64,000 bases of DNA from Phascolomyces articulosus. Taxonomy: Eukaryota > Mucoromycota > Mucoromycetes > Mucorales > Lichtheimiaceae. The notes under the pieces were generated by a model. It was not told the DNA's origin. It searched no databases and saw only the letters and a list, made by a program, of their open reading frames with translations. A program made the position numbers and the translations under genes. The DNA lies in NCBI GenBank assembly GCA_025677815.1, contig JAIXMP010000002.1, positions 1,860,001 to 1,924,000 on the forward strand, given 5' to 3'. This document shows, piece after piece, positions 24,189-36,783 of this stretch (position 1 is the first letter of the stretch; each line of letters starts with the position of its first letter).

Positions 24189-24892
24189 GGTGTGTTGTAT
24201 ATATTTCAAACTTGGAAAGTTTGAAAGAATAAAAGAAAAAAAAGGAGGAAGAGAACAGATATATATAAATATAAATATAAATAAAGAGGGGTTAGTTGGT
24301 ATTATATATAAAGGTGTTATTTGCTTATTGATATATATATAAACAGCTCACAACACCACAAAAAAAAAGCAAATAGGCGGTGAAAAAGACTGAGGATAAA
24401 AAAAAACCACCTTTCCCGAGGGTTGAAACCAGAAAGTTTAATGCACACAACATGCACACATATACATCATTTCAACACGCGACTACAGATTTTTTTTTTT
24501 CATAATATTAATAACTACCGGAGTTGAGCAGTAATCCTTTCTAATAAAATGTTAAATGAACTCATCAACCAATATATCATGTGAAAAATTCTAATCATTG
24601 CTTATAAAAAAAAGAAGGCAATCAAAATTTCATAAATTGTTAATAGCCAAGCGTTTCTTATTACCTTTTCACTTATTATTACTACTCACTCACCTGGCTA
24701 CTATTGTTGTACGTTCCTTTTTTTTCATATATATATATTTTTTGTTTTAACTCTTTTTTCCCCTTCTTTCCTTTCTTCTTTTTTCACCCCAACAACTTTT
24801 TTTTTTATCTCTGTTGTTATTACTTTTCAAAAGAAAAGAACAACAGAATAACCCCATATTATTTTTACCATTCTTTTTTTTTCTGCACAACA
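24189..24892. promoter_or_regulatory. Shared divergent promoter region of the esterase and DGAT2 genes
   Basis: This 704-base stretch separates two genes read in opposite directions. It is AT-rich with several TATATA runs (around 24260-24350 and 24727-24740) and a T-rich leader before DGAT2. No specific factor site stands out. Confidence 0.4.
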
Positions 24893-26533
24893 ATGAAAGA
24901 AACTATTACTACAACAACAGAAGTCGTAGAAGATATTTCTAAAACTACAACTGCAACACGGCAGCCTGTACGATGGGCACCACTTCATGGCATTCCTTTT
25001 GAACGAAGAATGCAAATGTTTGCTGTGTGTTGTTGGATCTTTATGTTATTCATATGTTTGGTCATTTTCGCTGGTTGTTTCACCCACCCTATATTATGGC
25101 CATTATTGATAGCTTATATTACATTTTTATTCACGGATAAGGCCCCCGAAAATGGTGGAAGACGATACGATTGGCCACGACGATGGAGAATTTGGGAATA
25201 TTTTGTTGATTATTTTCCTGTCAAATTAGTTAAAGTAAATAACTGTTGGCTATGGTGCATTGGATCGATGGGGCATATATATATATCAGTGGCATTAAAA
25301 GTGCTAAATATGTATATACGAATCAAATTGACATTTGGATACTAAATATTTGATTTTCTATTTCAGGAACATGATTTAGAACCCACAGGCAATTATGTAT
25401 TTGGTTATCATCCTCATGGTATCATCTCTATGGGTGCATTTGCTAATTTTGCAACCGAAGCAACCGGATTTTCTGAACAGTTCCCAGGCATTGTTCCTAA
25501 TTTATTAACATTGGCTAGGTAAAACAAAAATGAAACATATACAATGAAATTATGTGGGGTAAAGCTATCTTGGATGGATAATGGATGGATGGGTGGATGA
25601 ATGTGAATATAAAAAAAAAGTTTATTAATAACTAAATAAATATATGAAACATGTATAGCAATTTCCGATTACCACTCTATCGCGACTTGATTCTATCCTT
25701 GGGCATTGCATCTGTATCACGACATTCGTGTGAATCCATTTTATCGTCAGGACCAGGTCGTTCCATTGTCATTGTCATTGGTGGGGCAGCGGAGTCATTA
25801 AGTGCTCGGCCAGGCATTGCCGATCTTACTCTCAAACGTCGGCTGGGATTTATCCGACTCGCCATCAAACATAATGCATCTCTCGTTCCTGTTTTTTCAT
25901 TTGGTGAAAATGATATTTATGAACAAGTTGATAATGATCAAGGCTCTACACTTTGGAAAGTTCAAAAGAAAATGCAATCCTTACTTGGTTTTACCATGCC
26001 ATTGTTTCACGCTCGTGGGATCTTCAACTGTAAGTGATTGATCTATTGTATAAAAAAAACACAGCCAAGATGAAGGAATCAGTTATGACACGATCAAAAA
26101 TATGTTAAATCACATAATAACACGTAATTTTTTTTTTAGATGATGTGGGGATTATTCCTTTCAGACACCCCATTGTTACTGTTGGTAATGTATTATATAT
26201 ATATATATATATTTGTATTGGGGAGGAGAAGTCAAGTGTAATGTGTATATGTATATGTGTGGGGTGAACATGAATGACTTTTTGTGTAAATAAGAAAGCA
26301 TCACCAGACTAATCATTCTTTTTTTTTGCATAAATGTCTCTCACTTACCCAATCATTTTATAGTTGGCAAACCAATTCCTGTACCAAAATTGGAAAAGGA
26401 TCAAAAAGAACCTACTCAAGAGCAATTACTTGAAGTTCAAAAGCAATATATTGCTGGATTGGAAGATATTTATAACAAGTATAAAGATGTGTATGCCAAG
26501 GATCGAAAGCAAGAACTTCGTATTATTGATTAA
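24893..26533 (+). CDS. DGA1: Diacylglycerol O-acyltransferase type 2 (DGAT2/Dga1)
   Basis: Five exons, 24893-25234, 25367-25518, 25659-26029, 26140-26184 and 26364-26533, encode 359 residues. The N-terminus is a Thr-rich cytosolic segment followed by a two-part hydrophobic hairpin (about 39-77). The DGAT2 hallmarks follow: YHPHG with the catalytic HPHG at 129-132, the RHSCESILS and GGAAESLSARPG blocks, RLGFIRLAIKHNASLVPVFSFGEND and GKPIPVP near the end. The enzyme esterifies diacylglycerol with acyl-CoA to triacylglycerol at the ER and lipid droplet, the final step of oil accumulation. The start at 24893 is chosen over in-frame upstream codons because it follows the T-rich leader and gives a normal N-terminus. 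Confidence 0.95.
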
Positions 26534-27917
26534 TTAACTTAATTCTTGAATGTCAATATGGCAAAGAAAGACAACAAAACAAACAGCATATCAACTTTTG
26601 TATATTCCCCCATCCAAACAACTTCAAAAAATGACACACAACACTTTACATCTTTCTATCACTACATCTTTCACCACTACCATCACCTAACACTAAAGCA
26701 ATTCCATCATTTCATTGAAACAAAATTCTTCACACAACAACACCAATCTCGTTTTGTTTGATAATTTTACTTTCATACCTTTTTCTTCTGCATAATATAA
26801 AAAAAAACAAGACCAATTTTCAAGTTCTTTTAAAAAGAAAGTTATTTATATCTCTCATGATCCACCTGTTTTGCTGATGATATACGTATGCAATTTGACC
26901 TTTTAAGGTTACTGACAGGATAACTAAATTATTTAGTCATTTGTACTGTTAGTATTAATTGGTTTATTAACTTTCGTGATAGTTGATATAAGAAGGAGAG
27001 TATTTAACATTATTAATAACAAAAGCAAATATAATATTGCATTAGATAATATGAGCATTTCAGTTTGATGTGGGCATCTATCTCGTACAATAATATGTAC
27101 ATACTTTAATACCTTTTAAGTAACGGGTTGAATTTCAATTGAAAGTAATCTAAAAAGAGAACTTTTTGTCATAATTTACATTCAAAACATATTTTACTGT
27201 TAGTCATAAATATAGTCTGTCTGACATGTTTTTTTTTGGAGCTGTATTAGTCATTATGTGATGTGATGAAAAAAGCTATGTACTTTGAAACCTATTGGAA
27301 AGTAGCTTTCTACCCATTTTATCGCAGTAAGTATATAATAACTTGATTATGCGATAAGCAATCTAGAACATTTTTTTTGTATATATATATTTTGGGAAAG
27401 GCAATAATGATGATATACTTGGATCAAAGACTGTAAGGAAATCTGGTATGAGCAGAAGAATGCCAGTGAAGAAGAAACATAAACGCACCCTATTTTTTAA
27501 ACTGCCAATAATAAATGTATCATTTTTGTTTAAAAGTTATGGTGTTGGTGAATTATGATCTTTTTAATATGAATCGGTTTTTCAAGAACATAATGTTTAA
27601 TTCATAACAATAATACAGTAATTTGATTTTTCATAACTGGAAATTTCTGCCTTTATAACTAAAATTCTATCTTTATTACTGATATATATATATATATATG
27701 TATATATATTATCGCCACTTATAAAATCAAAATACTGTATACCCGTGCCAGTTATTTGAATTTGCATAGAAGCAACGAGTTATTGTATCCATTTCATTGA
27801 AATCCAGTTATAACAAGAGAACAATACCTTGATCTTGCGCTTTGTAATTTTTCTCTTAAACCCTACCCAAAGAATCTCGCTCTGACCAATCAAAACAAAT
27901 AAAATCTATAAACTGGT
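26534..27917. other. Intergenic, no gene seen
   Basis: About 1.4 kb of AT-rich DNA between DGAT2 and RPN5, with short TA repeats near 27380 and 27680-27710. I found no coding segment with family resemblance. A CCAAT box is present near 27886. Confidence 0.6.
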
Positions 27918-27920
27918 ATG

Positions 27921-27928
27921 TATAAAAG
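27921..27928 (+). promoter_or_regulatory. TATA box upstream of RPN5
   Basis: TATAAAAG is a consensus TATA element 265 bases before the RPN5 ATG, with CCAAT about 35 bases further upstream. If used, the leader would contain a short intron (GTAAGC at 28077 to AAAG at 28142). Confidence 0.4.
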
Positions 27929-28192
27929 TCATGAAATAACTCTCAAGAGTAACGATGCACTTATCACTATTGATTTTGAAAAATTCAAGCATGAATTTCC
28001 TGTTGCTGTGGAGCAATTGCATTACAGCAGAATACCCAAAAAGGAAATCTTTCTTCTTTCCAAATCCTTACGTGACGTAAGCTATAGGGGAGAGACGCGT
28101 TAAGTTCGCCTTTTTTTTAATCCGCTCTCTTTTTTCTTAAAGCTGCTTTAATACGTAACTTCTTCACCTCCTCATCTTTAATATACCACACA

Positions 28193-30409
28193 ATGTCTGA
28201 AGGAAAACTCGAAAAAATGGAAAAGGACTATAGTCCTCAAGTTGATGCTCTTTTACCAGAAACGGATGCTCTTCTTAAGGTACCATCAAATTGACATTCC
28301 TCTTTATTTTATTTTTTCGCGATCAATAGGACGACTCTTCATTTTCTCAAAAAGATCTAACGTAACCAACATTATAAATTTTATAGCAAGGCAAATTACA
28401 AGAAGCTCTTGATAAATTGATGGTGTTGGAAAAACAAGCTAGAAATGTAATTATTATATAGACGAACGAAAACAGACAGGACAAATATCAAAAAGAAAGT
28501 CGATTAACAGCAACATGTACTTTTTATTATTATTCAGGCAGCCGATCCCGATTCCACTTCTCGTATTCTCGTTCAAGTTGTTAAGCTTTGTCGTGAAGCT
28601 CAAGATTGGAAATTGCTTAATGAAGAGATTGTCCTTTTATCAAAGAAGCATGGTCAATTGAAAGCGGTAATTTATAATTGATACTGGACTGTGAATGTGT
28701 TTAGAAGTGTATGATACTCATGCTTTTGGTATACATATAATACATATAACTAGGCAACAACCAAAATGATCCAAGAGGCATTTTCATATCTTGATAGCAC
28801 ACCCAATATGGAAGTGAAACTTGAATTAATCGATACATTACGCACAGTCACTGAGGGCAAGGTACCAACAATAAAAAATAATAATAGTTGATTAAAACGA
28901 CTGGATCCGCGAACGGAATTGATACTTATTCAAAACCTATTGTTGTTTAGATTTATGTCGAAGTTGAACGTGCACGTGTTACTCGTTTGTTGGCACAAAT
29001 TCGTGAGGAAGAGGGTAAAATTAATGAAGCTGCAGATATTCTTCAAGAACTTCAGGTACAATACCGCTTGTGACGGATGGTAGAAGAGAGGAAAGAATGG
29101 TTTTGATTCGAGGTGAATGTTCTATGAAACCCACCAATTTAACCGATTTTTCTATTAATTAGGTAGAGACTTTTGGATCGATGGAAAAGCGAGAAAAGAC
29201 AGATTTCATTCTTGAACAAATGCGATTATGCTTAGCCAAGCATGATTACGTACGAACACAAATTATCTCCAAAAAGATCAATACCCGATTCTTCCAGGAA
29301 AAGGAAAACGAGGCAAGTTTTAATTGGAAAAAGAACGAGGGATAAAGTGGATATAAGTGATATGGTTATGATACAATTTTCAGTATTGCCAATGATAATA
29401 ACATGTCCATATATTATGCGATATTAGGACTTGAAACTTCGATTCTATGACTTGATGATTAAGCATGCTCTTCATGAAGAACAATACTTGAATGTTCACA
29501 AATTCTATAAACAAATCTATGATTCTGAATCTATTCAGCAAGACGAAACCAAATGGAAGGAGGTATATATACATAGTGAATGTGGGGGAAAAAAGGAAAG
29601 GAATAAAGATAAAACAAAACGTATATTAATTGTATATATTTGATTTTTTTTATTAGGCCCTTCAAAACGGCATTCTTTTCATTGTATTATCACCTTATGA
29701 CAACGAACAATCCGATTTGTTGCACCGAATCTACGAAGATCCCAAACTCGCTCAAATTCCTCTCTACAAGTAGGTTCTGTTTTTATTGAATATGTTCGTG
29801 GACGATTTGGAAAACAACCAAATGAAAGTGAGAAGAAAAATATGACATTATAATAACAATATTATTATTAGTGAATTGACAAAATGCTTTGTTACTACCG
29901 AATTGATGCGCTGGCCCAAGATTGAAGAAGTATACGGTCAAGAATTGCAAAAAACATTTGTATTCTCTAAAACAACTGATGAAGGACAAAAGCGATGGAA
30001 GGAACTTCATAATCGAGTGATTGAACATAATATCCGTGTGGTTGCCAAGTATTATACTCGCGTGACCACCAAGCGATTGATGCAATTACTTGATTTGAAC
30101 GAACGAGATACTGAAGAATTCTTGTCCAAGTTGGTTGTTTCCAAGACTATTTATGCACGTGTTGATCGACCAGCTGGTATTGTGTCATTCCAAGTCAAGA
30201 AGGATGCAAACCAGGTATTGAATGATTGGTCCAGTGATATCAACTCTTTGTTAAACTTAGTTGAAAAGACATGTCATTTGATTTCTAAAGAGGTAAATAT
30301 GAATCCTTTCATAATAGATATGCAGAATGTGCTAAGTATAGGTGATTAATGGCTTTTTGTTTTTTAATAACAATAGGAAATGGTGCATAGCATAGCCAAA
30401 GTTATGTAG
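28193..30409 (+). CDS. RPN5: 26S proteasome lid subunit Rpn5 (PSMD12)
   Basis: Ten exons, 28193-28279, 28387-28446, 28538-28666, 28754-28861, 28951-29055, 29163-29312, 29428-29562, 29657-29769, 29872-30292 and 30377-30409, give 446 residues, the length of yeast Rpn5 (445). The first two thirds form the TPR-like helical array ([37 protein letters not shown]). The C-terminal PCI domain reads [20 protein letters not shown], then [20 protein letters not shown], and a final helix. Rpn5 is a scaffold of the proteasome lid next to the deubiquitinase Rpn11. One intron, 29313-29427, begins GCAAGT rather than GT; the exons on both sides (KENE and DLKLRFYD) are conserved, so it is a GC-AG intron. Eight of the ten junctions are in phase 0. 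Confidence 0.95.
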
Positions 30410-30620
30410 TGCCATCTTTATGTTTTAACAGCACACACATATTTCATACATCCTATATATACTCTACAATCTCTCTCTGTTACTCTCATCTCTTATCCAT
30501 ATACAGAAAAAAAAGAATAAAATGCCAATTTATCAATTATTAATAAGACTGAGTCAACTGTGACTGATAAATGCTATTTTTTGCCCGGTCTCCCCGAACA
30601 ACGCCGCAGAAAACGCGTTA

Positions 30621-30628
30621 TATAAAAT
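30621..30628 (+). promoter_or_regulatory. TATA box of DPS1
   Basis: TATAAAAT lies 73 bases before the DPS1 start codon, just after an ACGCGT hexamer. Position supports a core promoter. Confidence 0.4.
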
Positions 30629-30700
30629 CGAAATTTTTCGGGAAACTACTAAAAAGCACAACTGTTCCCTTGACAGCCTGGTTTTTTTTTACTTATAAAC

Positions 30701-32824
30701 ATGTCTGAGCCCGTGAAAGAAGAAAAAGTTGACGAAATTATCCAAAAGACTGAAGAAATCGTTCTTGGGTAAGTGTACTCTTTTAAACAACTTTGCAATC
30801 GCTCTTTTTTTTTTTTTGTTTCCTAGAATGAACTCAACTTTTTTTTCTGCATTCTTTACCCACCTCTTCCACTAATAAAAATAATAATAATAGTGAGGAC
30901 GGTAAACCTTTGTCCAAGAAGGCTTTGAAAAAGCTTGAAAAAGAGCGTGAAAAGGCTGCTCGTAAGGCTGCTACAGCTGCCAAGCTTGCTGAAGAAAAGG
31001 CTGCTCGTGATGCTGCTAATGTGGTAAAATGTCAAACCCTTTTTCTTTTTTTTTGTCATATATTACACAGAATAATAAAAAAGTTGTCATAATAGTAACC
31101 CTTGCATCGTATGTTAATATGAATACTTTTATAATAGGATTTCTCCACCGATCGTTATGGCAAGCTCCCCATGAACCAATCCCAAACTCGCACAGGTAAA
31201 TAAATAAATAAACATTTTGCATATTCGTGGGAGAGTTATATTTGTAGATCAGATAAAAAAAACAGTGATATATGAAAACCTGATCAATGGATCATTTTAT
31301 AATATATTAGATACCAAGTACGAGGATATTAACAAGATCGATGGTAGTCGTGAAGGTGAAACCGTTGTGATCCGTGCTCGTGTTCACACCTCGCGTGCCA
31401 CTGGCAACAAGATGTGCTTCTTTGTCTTCCGTCAAGGCGTTTCTACCATCCAAGGTATTATCACTGCTGATGAAACCACTATCAGTAAGCCTATGGTCAA
31501 GTTCTGCGTTGGTATTCCTGCCGAATCCATTGTCGTTGTTGAAGGCAAGATCACCAAGCCTGTGGATGAAGTCAAGAGCTGTACGATTTCGAATGCCGAA
31601 TTGGCTATTTCCAAGATCAACATTGTCTCTGAAGTCCAGGGCCGCCTTCCTTTCTCTCTTGAAGATGCTTCGCGTCCTGAAACCGAATATGAAAATGAAG
31701 ATGCTCAATTGGTCCGTGTAAACTTGGACACCCGTTTGAACAATCGTATTCTTGACTTGCGTACCACCACCAACAACGCCATCTTCCGTTTACAATCTGC
31801 TGTATGCTTGTTGTTCCGTGAATACTTGATTGAAAAGAACTTTATGGAAATCCATACACCCAAGATGATTGCTACTGCTTCTGAAGGTGGTTCCAACGTG
31901 TTCAAGATTTCCTACTTCAAGTCCAGCGCCTTTTTGGCTCAAAGTCCTCAATTGTACAAGCAAATGTGTATTGCTGCCGATTTCGACCGCGTTTTTGAAA
32001 TCGCTCCCGTTTTCCGTGCTGAAGATTCGAATACCCATCGCCACATGACTGAATTCGTTGGTTTGGATATGGAAATGGCTTTCAAGGAGCATTATCATGA
32101 AGTCGTTGATGTTTTGGATGAAATGTTTGTGTACATCTTCTCCAACCTTCAAAAGCGTTATCGCACTGAAATTGAAGCTGTCAAGAAGCAATATCCTCAT
32201 GAAGACTTTGAATTCTTGCCCAAGACTTTGCGTTTGAAATATGCTGAAGGTATCCAAATGCTTCGTGATGCTGGTGTTGAACTCGGTGACTATGATGATT
32301 TGAGGTAAATAGAAGGGGTTTTTTTTTGGCAAGAAAAGAAGTAATAATTATGGTGGTGATAGATGAAGGAAGTGGTCATGGAGGGGGTTGTAATATAACT
32401 CTAATGCATAAATATCATAAATAGCACCGCCAACGAAAAGTTGCTTGGTAAATTGGTCAAGGAAAAGTATCACACTGACTTTTACATTTTGGACAAGTTC
32501 CCTCTCGCTGTCCGTCCCTTCTACACCATGCCCGATCCCGAAAACCCTGAATACTCAAACTCATACGATATCTTCATGCGTGGTGAAGAAGTCCTTTCTG
32601 GTGCCCAACGTATCCATGATCCTGACTTTTTGACTGAACGTGCTAATGTTCACGGTATTGACCTATCCACCATTCAACCATACATTGATGCATTCAAGAT
32701 TGGTGCTCCTCCACATGCTGGTGGTGGTGTCGGTCTTGAACGTGTTGTCATGTTGTTCCTTCAATTGGGTAACATTCGCCGTACTAGCTTGTTCCCTCGT
32801 GACCCCAAGCGTCTCGAACCATAA
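30701..32824 (+). CDS. DPS1: Aspartyl-tRNA synthetase, cytosolic (class IIb)
   Basis: Five exons, 30701-30768, 30894-31023, 31138-31195, 31311-32304 and 32425-32824, make 549 residues (yeast 557). A lysine/alanine-rich N-terminal helix ([19 protein letters not shown]) resembles the tRNA-binding extension of eukaryotic AspRS. An OB-fold anticodon domain ([19 protein letters not shown]) is followed by the class II catalytic core: [11 protein letters not shown], motif 2 [14 protein letters not shown] and motif 3 [11 protein letters not shown]. The enzyme charges tRNA-Asp. Codon choice is richer in C-ending codons (AAG, TTC, GTC) than most neighbours, as expected for a highly expressed gene. Confidence 0.95.
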
Positions 32825-32885
32825 AAAAAATAACAAAACCCAAGCATCATTTTTAATGTCTCTTTTTTTCCTACAACACGCATAT

Positions 32886-32886
<1 letters not shown>

Positions 32887-32918
<32 letters not shown>

Positions 32919-32944
32919 TTCTATCTCTCTCTCTCTCTCTCTCT
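32887..32944. repeat. (CA)n followed by (CT)n microsatellites
   Basis: Fourteen CA units (32887-32914) and then a CT tract (32924-32944) lie in the 3' flank of DPS1. Confidence 0.95.
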
Positions 32945-33165
32945 TGCTCTACACTATGCTAATTAGAAACCATATTTTGCATATATAATGCTTTGCTAAT
33001 ACAATATATCGTTTTCAATGAAAAAAGAAATGTGAAAATGCATTATGTAGTTATTAAAATAAAATAAAAAAACAAAACAATTAAAAAAAATATACAATCT
33101 ATCGTGATCTCTTTTTGCTTCGACCTGCTCCAGACTAAAATGTAAAGTTTTGATAAATGGTGATT

Positions 33166-33167
<2 letters not shown>

Positions 33168-33197
<30 letters not shown>
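33168..33197. repeat. Poly(T) run of 30 bases
   Basis: Uninterrupted T30 immediately downstream of the LCP5 stop codon on its coding strand (as poly A). Together with the CA/CT tracts it marks the short convergent spacer between DPS1 and LCP5. It could be a sequencing-length artefact. Confidence 0.9.
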
Positions 33198-33198
<1 letters not shown>

Positions 33199-33223
33199 TT
33201 TTGTTTTCATTCGTTTATGCCTA

Positions 33224-34557
33224 TTATTCATGTATTACCTCTGTTCGTTGTCGTTTACGGTTAAGTACATTCTTGAATCGCTCATTTTCTTCTCTTTCAA
33301 CGTCTTGAATACCAACCAAATTGTTAAAGTCGTTCAAATTCTATATAAATACACATATAGTCAATATGAATATATCCAATTTGTCTAACATTCGTAACAA
33401 TAAGCAAACTACTTTTATCTTTTGAACTTACATCAAATTCCGTTTCGAATCTCATACGATTCTTTGCATTCATTCGCTGTTTCTCTTTTCGTGTAGTTGT
33501 AAGACGGACATAGTTGTTTTCTTCATAATCGTCCTTCTCCTTGATCTGTCGATCCAATCGTTCACCGTAACCCATGCCTTCATTGACACCACCCAAGGCA
33601 TCCACCTCTTCTGGAGCATCATTCATATCCACCATAAGATCACGAATAACACGAGAACGTGATGATCGTTCCCGTAAACGTTCTTGATCCCTTTCGTATT
33701 TAGATTTCTTGCCCTTGTTTTCATCATATACAACAGGTGCAAGTTTAGGTGGTCGATATACACCAGATTTACCTTGACCTATCATAAGTGTTCCACCAAT
33801 ATAGGTACATGTTAGCTTCCAATCTCATATCGAATGGGATAAACAACAACTCTTCCCAAATCAAAAAAAAAAAAAAAAAACAAATAACATTACCTTCTTC
33901 ATCGCCCTCTTCCTCATCTTCCTCTTCTCCTTCCTCATCTCGGGCCAACAAGTTCATAGGGTTAGGCTTGAATGCCAAAGGATCTTGGTCACCTACTTCT
34001 GGTTGTTTTTGTGTACCCATGACCGCTGTTCGTACCAACTTGTCAATTTGATATTTCAGTTTGTTTTCAATAGGTTTCATTTTATCCAAAATCACTCGCA
34101 ATTCGACTAAAGAATCGACGACAGGGTGATTTTCGATTTGTTTTCCCGAGAGTTTCAAATGAACATAGAATGCGAGTTCTGTAATGTATTGTACCATGAG
34201 TTGGTATTTTACTTCGAGGAACGAAACACCTTTGGAGGTTTTGATCTCGCCATCGTGGTATCTATTTTTACATGAAGTCTTTCAGTATATCCATCGATGA
34301 ATCGTTTACTGTTCATTTGGATCCAGTTGTGTTTGTTGTCATACCTTTGAATAATAGGTTTTAATTGTGTTTTTAATTCAGTTACTTTCGATTTGAGATC
34401 TTTCAGTAATACTGACAATTCAGAAGCTAAATAATTGTATTAATGATAGTGTGAGTATAAGCAATTAATTATCATATAACATGGCAATGGCTATTCGAAA
34501 ATTGACTATACGTTTATTTTCAGTGGCTTCTGTCGTTGCGATCGGTGAATCGGTCAT
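33224..34557 (-). CDS. LCP5: Lcp5/neuroguidin, Sas10/Utp3/C1D-family ribosome biogenesis factor
   Basis: Five minus-strand exons, 34557-34512, 34426-34345, 34261-33894, 33778-33432 and 33340-33224, give 319 residues (human neuroguidin 315). The Sas10/C1D helical domain reads SELSVLLKDLKSKVTELKTQ, then GEIKTSKGVSFLEVKYQLMV and LKYQIDKLVR. A conserved linker DPLAFKPNPMNLL leads to an acidic stretch, then GVYRPPKLAPVVYDE and the C-terminal block NLNDFNNLVG followed by basic residues. Family members bind U3 snoRNP components in the 90S pre-ribosome. The first exon is only 15 codons, with the ATG inside a conserved-looking MTDSPIATTEATENK leader. It is one of several ribosome-assembly genes in this window. 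Confidence 0.93.
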
Positions 34558-34736
34558 AGTTTTAGATCTGTGTCAAGATTTGTTTAAAGAAGAGAGAGGC
34601 TCAAAAAAAGAAAAAAAATTTCTCGTCGCATTGTGTGTAACCTTTAAATGTAGTAAAAAAAAATTGATGCTCCCAAATACTCACTCAGTGACAACAGTTT
34701 CTCCTTTCTCTTTCTGTTTTTCTTTCTAAAAAAAAT

Positions 34737-35819
34737 ATGGTGGTTTTCAATAATAATACAAGTAGTTTTGGACATATCGACCATTTTCGTCGTTCTACGA
34801 ATCCACGAGCTAAAGACATTTTATATTTCTGCTTTGAAAATACGTATTGGACATCAAAAAATGTCTCTAAAGTGATTAATGTATTCAGCGAACAATTCAA
34901 GAATGTACCTATCGATGCTTTCCGTGTACTTGCTCCTAATTACCGTGATGTCCAAGGGTGACTTGTCATTGAATCTCTTTTTCATAATGAACACGATGAA
35001 AGACGTCAGATTCTGCATCAAAGAGGTGATTTTCAACAACAAGTATTCCAAATAGCAAGACCAGGATTTATTACTTTTAAGATGAAAAGTGGTCATTGTG
35101 GTGACGATGACCCTAGTCTTATCCTTTCTGCCGATGATCATGGAAGCAATGATAGTAGTCAACGTTTTAGTACTAGTACCAGCAGGTTTTTCGGCCGAAA
35201 TTTTAATTCGGGATATACGAGCGAGGCAACTACTGTACGTGCTCAGATTTTACCTTCTCTCCCTGATCACCCAGAATTCTCGAGATACATTTTTCGATCG
35301 CTACCATTGGATGTTCCACAAAATGCGCAAGCCATAGTCGAACAAGCAATTATAAATTGTTATAACCATCTTAAGCAGAGTACACATTCACCAAACGATG
35401 AAGATACAGTTAACTTGAATGAAGATATTATATCACTTTTACGAAATATCGATCTTGTCAGCTACAAAAACTCGGATGGTGAAGAGCATAACCAATACGT
35501 AAAGAAGCATATAATGGACATTATTTTTGAAACCACAAACAATATCCAAGGAGTCAACACGAATGGGGTATATTACAGTGGAATAGCATGCATAATTTTG
35601 AAGAATCCGGTAACGCTTTACAATGTAAAGAAATGTAGTTCTTCTTTGAGTATGTATGGAAATAAAACTTTTTATTCCACAAGTTACTCAAACCATTATG
35701 TATACTGTCAAAATTGCAAGTCTATGGATAACCATTCAATTGAAGATTGTCCTGACCAACAAAACAAATGCTACATCAATTGCAAAATTTATATCAAATG
35801 CAAAAATAAAACATTATAA
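34737..35819 (+). pseudogene. Gag/ORF1-like gene with zinc-knuckle-like C-terminus, one in-frame stop (copy 1)
   Basis: One frame runs from ATG 34737 to the stop at 35817-35819, about 360 codons, interrupted only by TGA at 34959-34961. The protein is not a family I can name. It has an N-terminal segment DILYFCFENTYW, a middle YIFRSLPLDVPQNAQAIVEQ that could form an RRM-like alpha/beta fold, the block GVYYSGIACIIL, and a C-terminal YCQNCKSMDNHSIEDC spaced C-x2-C-x5-H-x4-C, close to a retroviral-type zinc knuckle. A solitary RRM-plus-knuckle layout is typical of LINE ORF1 or gag-like proteins, which is my inference. A second copy with matching blocks lies at 37334-38017. It starts 179 bases from LCP5, divergently. 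Confidence 0.5.
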
Positions 35820-36603
35820 AATAACCAACGTGATTCTTTTAAAATACAATCTTGCTGTGTTAGATCTCGTGATTCATCTACTATTTACATATATTATTCA
35901 TTGTGGGATGCGTGTTGCTTGCTTCTTATGATAAATTTTCTGAGAAGGTAGAACTTAGATTATAAAAACTAAGATACCGCGCCTTCTGTCAAGCGGGCTA
36001 GAATGCTTATGGGGGGTAAATATCATACCAGCACCAGTGAGTATGTTTAAAGTTAATGGGATAGGGTTGTCTAATATTATTATTATTATATACGGCATAT
36101 ATTTTTATTTAATGTTTAATATTCTTACATACAACGCAGTAAAAAAAACAACATGGGCACATGTATAATTGATCTAGGTGAAGAGATTATTTTATTTGTA
36201 TTGAGATAATTTTATTCGCGCGTAATAGTACATATGTAGTACTATAATTCTATTTGTTGCTATTGCTACATTCAACGGATAAAAGATGCTTTTCAAGTAT
36301 AAAACATTTTATAATACAAGATTAGCTTAAGTACGCGAAAAAAATGGTTATACGTTCTATGTTGTATTCAAAAATCACCACGTGGATAAATATGTATGTA
36401 CGCCATGATTGAATCTTGTAAATACCGTTTTTATTATATATTACGCTGTCATTAGAGAATATATACTTATTTATTTCGTGTATAATATAAATTTTCAATG
36501 TCACAATATGCTAATAAAAGTTAAGTATATGATTATTGCAGGCGCAATAGCATTCCATCCTTTTTCTTTTTTTTCTTTTCTTTCTTTTATTAAAAATATA
36601 TAC

Positions 36604-36783
36604 ATGTCTTTGGCGATAAACGTGGTGAATATAACGGGAAAGGCTAAGACTATCGAGTATCCTGGAATAAAAGCTGTCAGCGAAATCAAAAAGTTTCAGC
36701 TATATACAAATTTGTATCCAAAGGGTATCAGCAACGACGTTCTTAATGAAATACTTCTTTTTGCATTGCTAATGACCACATAA
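36604..36783 (+). pseudogene. Possible third fragment of the zinc-knuckle family
   Basis: The last 60 codons of an open frame ending at 36783 read AVSEIKKFQLYTNLYPKGISN, then DVLNEILL, resembling the SYQIYTLTDLPLDFVEDAVQ block of the copy at 37334-38017. The match is short and the frame ends soon after, so this is weak. Confidence 0.25.

Noticed and set aside
24704..24892. Upstream in-frame extension of DGAT2
   Set aside because: It encodes a Phe/Tyr-rich translation of a T-rich leader and no start-like context; the ATG at 24893 gives a normal N-terminus.
26865..26915. TGATGA and CTGA flanked by CCTG/CAGG, snoRNA-like
   Set aside because: Only about 35 bases separate the boxes, too short for a usual C/D snoRNA with D' and C' boxes.
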